A stretch of DNA of 64,000 nucleotides, from positions 303,688 through 367,687 of the forward strand of contig JACEEZ010019115.1 in NCBI GenBank assembly GCA_016584305.1. The letters are read 5' to 3'. Shown piece after piece: positions 36,072 through 46,179 of the stretch. Below the pieces are notes generated by a model that was given only the letters and a program-made list of their open reading frames with translations, was not told where the DNA came from and did not search any database. The position numbers were made by a program, and so were the translations under genes. Positions within the stretch are counted from its first letter, which is position 1, and every line of letters starts with the position of its first letter. The DNA is from Chionoecetes opilio. Lineage: Eukaryota > Arthropoda > Malacostraca > Decapoda > Majidae.

Positions 36072-37868
36072 TAGGGTACGCCGTATAACAAAAATTCTTT
36101 TTCTCAACTTTGGCATACCAATTTCCTATGTAAAATTGGGGTTCTAAGACATTTTATCTCGTTCAGTTTTTGCATTTGAGCAATTCTTATTATGCAAAAT
36201 CGCACTTTTATATTGCACCTTATCGAATAATGCTAAATGATACGCAGTGTCCGGTTGGCCCTGTTTATTGCATCATGCCCCAAATATGAGTTCCAATGAC
36301 TAGCGTGGTAAGCTCTTTCTGATCAGTTGGTTCATCAGGCACTACACCCACGTGTCACAGGCCTCTACGTTGGCCTAGAACGTTTCCATCATGTCCTTCT
36401 TAGACCTGAAGCAGGGCATGGTCTCCCGGTGGTGGGCCGAGCCCGGGATAACCCGTCCCCTAGCCTGCTGCCCCACCACTGCTGCCGCAGCCTCTGTCAC
36501 CTGCTTCACGACTCTTTCGGGCTCTGAGTGTGGATAAGAACTCCGGAACCTCGTACGGCTTGACCGGGATCTCCTGGATCTGATTCCCGGACAGTGAACA
36601 GGTAATGCCGGCTCGTGCACATGGCCGCTGCCAGCGATTAGTGTCTGCAACTAGTGGCTGACAAGTTCAGCTTGGGTGTGATGCGAGGTCTTACATTGGT
36701 GCCCCCATACCCCTCGCCAGCCCTCAGCTTCAAAATCGGGTCACGGTGAACCTGCGGTCGTCCTCATCGGGCTCGCCATCAGGGGAGAGGAGGACACATT
36801 CTGAGTGTGCGAACCATGCTCCTGTCCGCACGTAGAAGGTCACAGCTGTTTGGACCTTTTTGGGGCCCGCGACCTCATCACTCTGAGCTGCGTGAGATGT
36901 GCTTGGGGCCGTCCTCTAGTCTGTGGTGAACCTTGATGTCGTAGTAGAGTTTGAAGTACCCCTGCAGGCAGTACTTTGACTAGGATTTCAGGGTGTTCAG
37001 TTCTTTGCCAGTCAGTCCATGCTTTCTGGTCCACATGTAACAGCGACTGAGCTGTGGTGACCATCTGGAGTGGGACACCTGCCACACTTGATCTCATGCA
37101 GCTTGGACGGGAAAAACGCCCCGCTTCACAGCCTGGACCAGCTGGCAGGAACCTGCGGGTCAGTGGACATGTTGACCGGTATACTCCGGATCTCCGTGAG
37201 ATCTTCACCGCCTGGCACTCCTCTGAACTCTGCGTTGTACTGCATCTCATTCACGCTGGACAGCAGACTGCACACTGGACCCGTGAAGCCAGTGTCAGAT
37301 GAGGTAGACCCGTCGATGCTGGTGATAAGGTGGCGCAGGGGTAACTCTTTGTGTGAAAACACGCATATACTCCAGAAGAGCTTGCGTCCAAGCATTCTCC
37401 AAATGGGCCTGAGTACCACCCTTCCCCCCGTGTTGGCCCTAGTTGAGGGCACCTTGCAGTACGATCAGTGAGTCGGGGATCGTATGTCACCAGCAGATCA
37501 TAGACAACCTGAGCCCCTTGAACGCAGGCTTCTCAGGTGGCACCGGGTTTCCCCTGGTACAAAGTGCCAAAGGTACCTTCCAGATTCCAGATGGCTCCTC
37601 TGTCACTGACACATGCTCCTCCCTGATCAACCTTGGGTGCAGTTTCCCATAGCTGTCGGGCCCCCATCGCCCTGGTCTTGTCCTTCCTCCATCGTAACCC
37701 AATCCAACTCTTTTGGTACCCTGGTTAGGGTGAGCCGTATAAGAAAAAAAAAAATCTCAACTTTGGCATGTCAATTTTCTATGTAAAATGGAATTCTAAG
37801 ACGATTTTATCTAATTCCATTTTTGCATTTGAGCAATTCTTACTATACAAAATCGCACTTTAAGCTAT
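36072..37868. mobile_element. Mobile-looking unit with ~145-bp direct terminal repeats around a CXC-family gene relic
   Basis: TTAGGGTACGCCGTATAA (36072 onward) recurs as TTAGGGTGAGCCGTATAA (37726 onward) in the same orientation. The two run collinear for about 145 bp through CTCAACTTTGGCAT, TGTAAAAT, TTCTAAGAC and GCATTTGAGCAATTCTTA to AAAATCGCACTTT. Identity is about 80-85% by eye. The 1.5 kb between holds a minus-strand relic. The arrangement looks like an LTR-type unit, a tandem pair of one element's ends, or ectopic duplication. It abuts (TA)n on the left and (CT)n on the right. Confidence 0.55.
36330..37720 (-). pseudogene. Uncharacterised CXC-family protein, central and C-terminal part, frameshifted
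   Basis: Successive minus-strand pieces in order: LVTYDPRLTDRTARC (about 37490), VFSHKELPLRHLITSIDGST, VPHSRWSPQLSRCYMWTRKH, LNTLK...VKYCLQGYF, AVTFYVRTGAWFAHSECVLL and ERVVKQVTEAAAAVVGQ followed by a HHRETMPCF block (about 36420-36480). The order (N)LPLRHL...DGSTS, SRW...R, FFAH-E-VLL, then R-VK-VTEA-A-V-G matches the middle and distal part of the same invertebrate protein family whose ends are seen at 13929-14286. Several frameshifts and stops show it is dead. Composition is GC-richer than its flanks. Function unknown. Confidence 0.6.
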
Positions 37869-37913
37869 GTGTGGCATATAAATATAAAAGTCCATTTTTG
37901 CATAGCAAGAAGT

Positions 37914-37914
<1 letters not shown>

Positions 37915-38012
<98 letters not shown>

Positions 38013-38045
38013 TTTCTCTCTCTCTCTCTCTCTCTCTCCCCTCTC

Positions 38046-38076
<31 letters not shown>

Positions 38077-38175
38077 CTCTCTCCTTCTCTCCTCTCTCTC
38101 TCTCTCTCCTCTTCTCTCCCCTCTCTCTCTCCTCTCTCTCTCTCTCCTTCTCTCCCCTCTCTCTCTCTCTCTCTT
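37915..38175. repeat. (CT)n microsatellite with slips
   Basis: CT repeats broken by TTCT, CCCTCTCC and TTTT variants. Confidence 0.95.
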
Positions 38176-38609
38176 CATTTCATCCTGTTTATTTTCCTCC
38201 TAAACGTAGATTAATAAGATTAAAACAATTCAATGTGGAATTATAATAAAATGGGACTCGGTTGGCGTGGTTTATTACGGAATTAATTCACGCTTTCTTG
38301 GCTTCAAGGTCAGACTGTCTGGCGTCATACTTGCGGTGACTTCTGCTTTAATATTCTTTCCCTCACGCTAGTTGGTTAAATTAGGTTACATCAATCAAAC
38401 AGCATCGTAAAGACATTAATATATGCTGTTATTTGTGAGTCTTTTGTTTTTATTTTTATATCCAGTTCCTCCCCCTCTCTGTTCCTTCCTCCGGCTCCCT
38501 CCCTCCATCTCAAGGAGTCAGCTTGTCAGATTTCTCCTTTCAGATTAATTACACACTATCTCCCCAAGACTGCTTCCAAGAAAACTGATGGTAGGGGATC
38601 TCTTGTTTT

Positions 38610-38610
<1 letters not shown>
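38176..38610. other. Unassigned spacer
   Basis: Nothing recognised. Contains one GGTTAGGTTACA-like motif complement. Confidence 0.4.
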
Positions 38611-38663
<53 letters not shown>

Positions 38664-38694
38664 CTCTCTCTCCCCTCTCTCTTTTCTCTCTCCC

Positions 38695-38738
<44 letters not shown>

Positions 38739-38765
38739 CTCTCTCTCTCTCTCTTTTCTCTCTCT

Positions 38766-38852
<87 letters not shown>
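38611..38852. repeat. (CT)n microsatellite with slips
   Basis: Same type as 37915-38175. Confidence 0.95.
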
Positions 38853-38853
<1 letters not shown>

Positions 38854-39308
38854 AGGATGAGATGGATTTCCTCTCTTCTTGTTGTTTTGTCATATTTTCA
38901 TCGTATTTTTTTAATCATTTTTTTTATTTTGCTTCCTTTTTACCTATTTTCCATCTCGTCTTCCCATTTATCTTCCTCATCCTCTTCTTTAAATCACAAA
39001 CACAATTACTGAAACGTCTAGTTCCTCACATTTACATTTTGCTTCTACTTAAGAATGTTACGTATAAAAAAACACTGTAGCAAAACGAAGCTTAACAAAA
39101 GAAAAAGAAAACTTGGATGAAACAAACAAGAGAAAAACACGTCCCACACATGAGTGAAAACTTATTCTAATCTCCCGTCCTAAATGTCACCAGTCAAATG
39201 TAGCTTTTTTGAGCGATTGCAGTTTTCCTTTGCAAGTTTATTTCCGGTTTGAGTCAAGTTTAGCTTCAGGAGTCAAAGGTTTGTCTGACGTGATCGCAAC
39301 GAGGCGTC
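38853..39308. other. Unassigned T-rich spacer
   Basis: Nothing recognised. Confidence 0.4.
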
Positions 39309-39339
39309 TTTGTGTGTGTGTGTGTGTGGTGTGTGTGTG

Positions 39340-39386
<47 letters not shown>

Positions 39387-39447
39387 GTGTGTGTGTTTGT
39401 GTGTTTGTGTGTGTCTGTGTGCGTGTGCGTGCGCGCGCGCGTGTGTC
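39309..39447. repeat. (GT)n/(GC)n microsatellite
   Basis: GT repeats ending in a GCGCGCGCGC block at about 39430. Confidence 0.95.
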
Positions 39448-40455
39448 AGAGCTGTAATTAATTATATAACAAATAAGAAGAAACAAACAGTAATGAGCAT
39501 TGTTTTATTACCTCAACCCTCACGTACAAAATTAGGTTCTCGTTTTAAATGTTCTTAGAAATGTTCTCGTATAAGCTACCTTCCGACCCTCTCTCCTTCA
39601 CTCCTCACTTCCACTTCTCTCCTTCACTTCCTCCTCCTTCTCTCCTCACTGCATCTCTCCCTTCATTCCTCCTTTCTATCACCGTTCCTCCATCGCTCCC
39701 TCCTTTTCTATCTTGTTTAGTAGGTAACGAAAGAGCGCATTGAGACATGACACACCATGATATATGCCTTTCCATGTGACTGTCTATTTTATTCTGTATT
39801 ATTACAACACCACCGCCACAGCCAACAAATTCAACTTCTCTCGGGAAAAGTCAGTAATCTAAAAAGATCCTTAATACCAGGAAACGGAAAAAAAAGAGCA
39901 ACACATAAAAGATAGAATGAACGATTGAAGGGGATAAAACAAGGTAGAAAAATAAGTTAAGAGTACCAGTCACAAGTTTAAAAAAGAAAGGCGCGCCATA
40001 ATACCGATAAAATAACGTACAAAAAACACACACAAATAACGTTTAACAAATACTGAATAAACATTCAAAGTAGTACATGGACAGAAAAAAACCCACTAAA
40101 GCATTAGAAAAATAGTAATAAAGGACGTGGTTTCGAGATTTAAAACTAACACTGAAAAAGATTCGACCAAAAAAAATGTTCTGTAAAGACAAGAGGAAGA
40201 CAGTGCAAATATTTGACTAGTGGGAGAGGAAGAGGAAAGAAAAACAAGAGCCGGACGACAGGATAAAGGGACGAACAGGGAATAGCAAGCAGGCGAGGGA
40301 AAGACACGAAGAAAGAGGAGAGGATGATAAAGGGGGTGAAGAGAAAGATATAAAGAATGCGTACAAGGAAATTGTGTTGCAAGGAGAAGACAGAGTATAA
40401 GAGAAGTGAGTGAAGAACCTAGAAGGGTAAAGAAAGGAAAGAGAATGAGGAAAGG
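39448..40455. other. Unassigned spacer
   Basis: A pyrimidine-rich block at 39580-39700, then AT-rich and purine-rich sequence. No gene recognised. Confidence 0.4.
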
Positions 40456-40593
40456 GGGAGGAGGAGGAGGAGGAGGAGGAGGAGGGGGAGGAGGAGGAGG
40501 AGGGGGAGGGGGGAGGAGGAGGAGGAGTAGGGAGGAGGAGGAGGAGGAGGAGGAGGAGGAGGAGGGGGAGGAGGAGGAGGCGGAGGAGGAGGA
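40456..40593. repeat. (GGA)n microsatellite
   Basis: GGA repeats with GGGGGA and TAG breaks. Poly-Gly, poly-Glu and poly-Pro/Ser frames are artefacts. There is no LINE A sequence beside this array. Confidence 0.95.
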
Positions 40594-40968
40594 ATAATTA
40601 ATGCCAGCAAGCGTTAACGTCTTGTTACGCAATTGATAAAGAGAGAAACACAAACTGAAATATAAATAAACACACACACACACACACGTGATAATCCAGA
40701 ATCAACTGAAACAAATACAGAACAAAGCGAAACACAACGACCCATTTATTTTGCTTCGGTAAAATGTGGAATCAATTTGCAGCAGTGAGGACAGGGCACG
40801 TAACCTCCTTCCCACCACCTGGCGCGGACAAATCTTACCTGGACGCATTTATTGGTGCTCAGCGAAGGCAGGTGCAACGTTACCTGAAAAGCGAGGGAGG
40901 GAAAGGTTATTAGTCAGGGTAAAAATATGGTTATATTTGACTTCAAACAATTTTAAAGAATGAGAGAA

Positions 40969-40970
<2 letters not shown>
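40594..40970. other. Unassigned spacer with (CA)n
   Basis: A short CA tract at 40671-40687. Otherwise nothing recognised. Confidence 0.4.
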
Positions 40971-41000
<30 letters not shown>

Positions 41001-41037
41001 GAGAGATGAGAGAGGAGAGAGAGAGAGAGAGAGAGAG

Positions 41038-41110
<73 letters not shown>

Positions 41111-41116
41111 GGAGAG

Positions 41117-41151
<35 letters not shown>

Positions 41152-41170
41152 GAGAGGAGAGAGGAGAGAG
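40971..41170. repeat. (GA)n microsatellite with slips
   Basis: GA repeats with GGAGA and TGAGA variants. Confidence 0.95.
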
Positions 41171-41337
41171 AATATTTCTGAATGAGGGGGCATGATTTTA
41201 GATTAAAAATTGAAAAAATTTTTTTAAGATAAGAAAAAAGTGCCCCTTCAGTCGTCGCCACCGCATCATTCGCCACCGCCAAATATTCGTTTGCTCCCTT
41301 TTTTATTCCACTAATATTTTTTTCTTGTTTTTGTTGT

Positions 41338-41508
41338 TTCTCTCTCTCTCTCCCCCCGTCCTCCTCTTCTCTCTCCCCTCTCTCTCTCTCTCTCCCCCTT
41401 CTTCCTCCCCCCTCTTCTCTCTCCCTCTTCTCTCTCGTCGTCTCTCTCCTCTCTCTCTCTCTCTCCTCTCCCCCTTCTCTCTTCTTCCCCCTCTCTCCTC
41501 TCTTATCC
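41338..41508. repeat. (CT)n/CCCC-rich tract
   Basis: CT repeats interleaved with CCCCCT blocks. Confidence 0.9.
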
Positions 41509-43433
41509 AGGTGCTCAAACGAGCCTGCAGAAAGTCTTGTTAAAAATCCTTCCCCTTTACCTTACTTCGCTCGTGGGATTAAACACAAAAACAAAAAAAG
41601 TGCCTTTCGACATTCCCGCGTTTTCACTGGTGTTTTCGGGGGGCCCCAAAATTAAAAGTGTCGAGCATTACTGCAGCGTCGTGTAATGGCCCGGCAGTTT
41701 CAAATTTTTCCGGGGCGAGGCGGGAGGGGAGGGGGGAGGAAGAGGGGGATAGGGGGATTAAGAAAAATCCTCCTCCTCTTCCCTGTACCAACACACACCC
41801 CCTTAAACAAAAATTAAAATCACTTGTTTAAATGGGACTTCTAAACGACGTTTTGAAATTTGTTTTAATCTTCTAAGCTAAAAAAGGAAAAACGTTGGGG
41901 TAAAAAATAATGTAAAACCCGTCGATCCAAAGCATTGGGGGTGATTTTTTATTTTTTAAAATTACTTTTTTAAATTGCCGCCGCAGGGGTTTGGCCGTGT
42001 CGATTGGGGGGGGCGTAGCTCATACTTTTTGACCTTTACCGCCACCCTTTACACCCCACATCCTCTTTTCCCTATCCCTTCCCCTCCCCTCCTCCTTCCC
42101 CCTCCCCCAAACCCCCAACAGTCCCCTCATTCCCCCTCACACCCTCTTACCTTTCCCTTTTCCCCAAACCCCCATCTTCTTTTTCCCTTTCCACCATAAC
42201 CAAAAACCCCTTTAAACCCCCTTGCCCTTTATTAGCCTTCTACCTGAATTTTGCCCCGTATCCATTAAACCTTACCTACCCTTTTTTTCCCCAAACCCTT
42301 GGCTCTTCCCTCTCCTTTTTTCTCTTTAGTAAATACTTCGCAGCTTACAACTCCCTCTGTCTTATTTTCCGTCCCTGTCTTGTAAAGTTAAAACCACCAC
42401 AAAGTCCTCTAATTCTTTTGTCCCGCCCCTTGTACCGCCGGTGTCCCCCTAAGCGCCTCCCCCACCTCAGGGGGGCCCCCCCATCCTTAGTGTTGCCGCT
42501 CACTATGCATTCCCGGGTTTACCGTTATAGATTTACAAATTTACAATTCCCTTTTAAGGATATAAAGTCAGGGTTCCTGGCCCCCCTATATTCCAAAGCT
42601 GCACAGCCCTTTGGGGTTTTTTAAGTTTCACCAGTTACCATTTTGGATTTAGTCCTGGGGTTTTCGAAATATTTTTTCCATTAGTTTATGGGGAAATTTA
42701 TCAACTTGTCAAAAAATTTGAATCGTCCATCCTAAATTACCAGCTACAAGTCCTTGGGGAAATTTAGTACAAATTTTTTCAGTCAGTTTTTCAGTCTTGA
42801 ATCGACCAGTCCTTTAATTTACTATTTTTTGGGTTTTTATTGTTTTTTTGTTGTTTTTTGTTTTTTGTTGTTGTAGTTTGGTGGTGGTTTTGGTGGTTGT
42901 CTGGGGAAAAAAAATTTTTCATATTTTATTAAATTTTTGCAACACTGATTTGTTTTTTAGCACTGCTTACCCCCCTAATTTTTTTCTTACAAGTTTATAT
43001 AGGGAATACTGGGCTACCTGAACGTCAACAAAAGACTTTTTTGGGGAGGGGAAGGGTGGATACAAACTTTTATCTTTTTTAACAAGGACGCAGAAAGGAG
43101 AAGGGGCTCTGTTGTTCACTCCTTTAGGGAATAATGTAAAACCCTTCATAAAATGTCCCTTATTTCCACTACGGTCACTAAGGCCCGTCACTTGTGTAAT
43201 ACCTAACCATAATGTTTAACTATAAACTCTGGGTAAAACCATCTTTTTGCATCTATCTATCAAACCATCTATCTGCCAAGCCATCATCTATATATCTATC
43301 AGGCCTCCAAAGCAAATGGCACAAATAGACAGGAAACGAAGGTAAATTCTTCACAATCTAGGTGTGGATCCATGCAAGTGAGTTTTTTTGGTACATTGGA
43401 AACTACAAAGAAACTTACATTTCATATATAAAC
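41509..43433. other. Unassigned, homopolymer-rich sequence
   Basis: An excess of 3-8 nt mono-nucleotide runs (CCCC, GGGG, TTTTT, AAAA) gives it an error-prone look. I cannot assign any gene or element. Confidence 0.45.
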
Positions 43434-43470
43434 CTCTCTCTCTCTCTCTTCTCCTCTCTCTCTCTTCTCT

Positions 43471-43502
<32 letters not shown>

Positions 43503-43509
43503 CCCCTCT

Positions 43510-43552
<43 letters not shown>

Positions 43553-43675
43553 CTCTCTCCCCCTCTCTCTCTCTCTCTCCCCTCTCTCTCTCTGCTCTTT
43601 TTCCCCTCTCTCTCTCCTCTCTCTCTCTCTTTTCTCCCCTCTCTTCTCTCTCTCTTTCCCCTCTCTCTTCCCATT
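43434..43675. repeat. (CT)n microsatellite with CCCC and TTTT slips
   Basis: CT repeats with many irregular runs. Confidence 0.93.
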
Positions 43676-44674
43676 TTCTACCTTTCCCGTTGACCCGCAA
43701 CGAATTTATATAGTGAATTTTACTTACTCAGGTTTCATTCCTGGTTTTTTTACCTGTCTTTTTCCCCCAAAAGCGACCCTTTTCAGCAGAAATAAATTCC
43801 TTTCACGAGGCACTAACGTTGACATTCATGCTGCCTGTCTAGACACATTATTTGTCAGGGTCACGCTGCTTTTGAGACCTTGTTTTATATATCGCTTTAA
43901 ATATTAGTCGTGGAACATGACATTTTATAATCGTCAGACACATTAAACTTTGTACCTAGTCGTAGCATTTCAGTAAACTTGAAATACAAGAAGAAATCAC
44001 TGAATCACAATGTCAATAAGAATAGCAAGTAATTCAATATAATAATACACACTCGACCGTTGTAGCAAAAATTAATTAACAATCTGACATACATATATGT
44101 AATGCCACCAATAAATCAGTCATTGTGATATATCAAATAAATCATACAGTCTGTTATTGAAATGTTACGTATACTAAAAATGAATACGTATGCTAAAAAT
44201 AAATAATCAGATTTAAATACAAATGTAAAAAATACTCCGGTTTGGAGTATTATAAGTGAACAAAGGTTTTGATGATGAGAGCATACAGGTTTTTATGATT
44301 TGTATTAGTTTTCGGGGTGCGGGGTGCAAGGGGGATTTCCCGGAGGACATTTGGTGCGTCCAGCCTTGCCAGCTGCATGTAATGTATTCGAGTGTTTAGG
44401 TGGAAAATCCATGAGGAGAAAAAAACAATCTGGATGATATAGCAGTAAGACCTTGTGTGTTGAGGATGATTGGCTTCATCTATTGTTTTGATGACGCTTT
44501 GTGACACTCAATTATATTGTTTGGCTCACGAACAGCGAATGCTATCAAATGGATCGGTAAATACAAAGGTTCTGAAAAAAAATATATAATGTTTTTTTAT
44601 TATGATTTTTTTTCTTATTTCAGTTACTGTTTTAAACGGTTGTGGCAATAGTGTGCGTTCGCCTAGAATCCTTT
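43676..44674. other. Unassigned spacer
   Basis: AT-rich. The minus-strand ORF at 44250-44507 (85 codons) has ordinary composition but no recognisable motif. Confidence 0.35.
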
Positions 44675-45000
44675 TTTTTTTTACTTTAGGGGGCCTAAGT
44701 GCCTAGGGCAGAAACCTCCGGGTCGGGGATGGAGACCCTGGGGGGTTTACTTGAAGGTTGTGGGGTTTGGGCACGCCCGGGGGCACAACAGGTTTTTTTT
44801 AAGTGGCGCCTGTGTTAAGGCTCTGCCCCCCCCTTGGTCCCCATATCCCTCGCCGTCAAAGGTAGATTTAAATGGAAAAGCTTTGGGGGTTTATCTGGCC
44901 ACTCGACAGTTGCAGAAATATTTTGGCACCTGGCGGGGTTCAGCCTGCTTGTACACCGAGCTTGCCACTTCCAGAATTCCCATTTGGGCCACCGCCTCCC
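44675..45000 (-). mobile_element. tRNA-derived SINE, family S1 (subtype b), copy 4
   Basis: The minus strand starts GGGAGGCGGTGGCCCAAATGG and contains AAATATTTCTGCAACTGTCG, CTACCTTTGACGGCGAGGG and GCGCCACTTAAAAAAAACC, ending CCCTAGGCACTTAGG plus an A-rich tail (T run at 44671-44682). These blocks match the 32873 copy in order. Many single-base run-length differences suggest sequence errors or age. Confidence 0.7.
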
Positions 45001-45410
45001 TGGGGGGTTAAAAAGGGGCCTTTAAAGGGGGGTTGTCCCGTACAATGTGTTTCGGTATTGTAAACATTGTTGGAAAGGCCCGGGCCCCCACATATAACAA
45101 AAATGTCCTTATTCATGTTTCCCTAAAATTAAAGTAAGAATTTCCACCAACGACGTCGGGTTTTAAAGATTCCTTGCCCGTGCTCCAAATTGGTGACGGA
45201 TGCCCCAAATTTGTCAGCAGACGAGACTCCATGTGGCGACATTTTTAAAAGAGACCCCCAGTACCTCCTTGTTTACTGTACTTTCCTCGCGAGAATTTAC
45301 GAAAATCTCATGTTTTTTTAAAAACATAAACAATAATAAATTTAATTTCAATCAATGTAAAAAGCATTAATGACTTTACTCGTGTTTGGGATTCCCCGAG
45401 ATACTTTTTT

Positions 45411-45439
45411 GTGTGTGGTTTTGTGGTGTGGTGTGTGTG

Positions 45440-45470
<31 letters not shown>

Positions 45471-45590
45471 GTTGTGTGGTGGTTGTGTGGGGTGGGGGTG
45501 TGTGTGTGTGGGGTTTGTGTGGTTGTGGTGTTGGTTTGTGGGTGGTGGTGGTGGTTGTGTGGTGTTGTGTGTGTGTGTGTGTTGTGTGTT
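45411..45590. repeat. (GT)n/(GGT)n low-complexity tract
   Basis: GTGTGT mixed with GGTGGT and GGGGTTGT. Confidence 0.93.
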
Positions 45591-46179
45591 GCCGCGGGAA
45601 ACGTGTTTTTTCGCAACATAAAAACATCCTGTTTGCTTGTCTATCTTTGTTTTTGTTTTTATCTTGGGGCCGTTTTTTTATTTTGCTCGTGACAGTACGG
45701 TTTGAAAAAAATCTGGCAATACGGAAAATTGATCCGGAAATTCAAGACAAAAAAAATCAATTTATTATTTCGGAAACTCCCCAAATTTGGTGTTTTCCGA
45801 CGCTTTTACGGGTAACGCGTTCGCGCAAATAACCCTAAGGGGCCCTTTTTGCACAGGAAAAAGAACTTTTGCAAATTCTGGGATAAAATTTTTACGAGGA
45901 CCCCATCCTGGTTGAGGATTCCCTCCCGTTTTGGGAAAACGGGACTCCACCTCAGCCCCGTTGGCCATGCACGATTAGGACGTCTGCTAAATGATAAGTT
46001 TTCTTCTTACAGATCAAAAAACGACGAGCGGACGGCAGTAGCAGCATCACCTTAACCCCTTTCTTACACCACAGCAACGCTGGGTCACGTCCCGTTTCCG
46101 CAAATACTAATCAAAGTAACTTAATCAAGCGCCCTGGTACAGTGGACCCCAGACACCTTGCCGGTAAACCCTCACGCAA
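45591..46179. other. Spacer leading into LINE A
   Basis: 45970-46180 may hold the N-terminal or 5' UTR part of LINE A; it reads in part KTIKELKLLYTNARSI at its end. 45591-45960 is unassigned. Confidence 0.4.

Noticed and set aside
39549..39743. Signal-peptide-like hydrophobic ORF
   Set aside because: It is a pyrimidine-rich tract giving Ser/Pro/Leu/Phe. No other coding evidence.
40456..40593. Further LINE A insertion at a (GGA)n array
   Set aside because: No LINE A coding or 3' UTR sequence lies beside this array. It shows that TCC arrays also occur alone.
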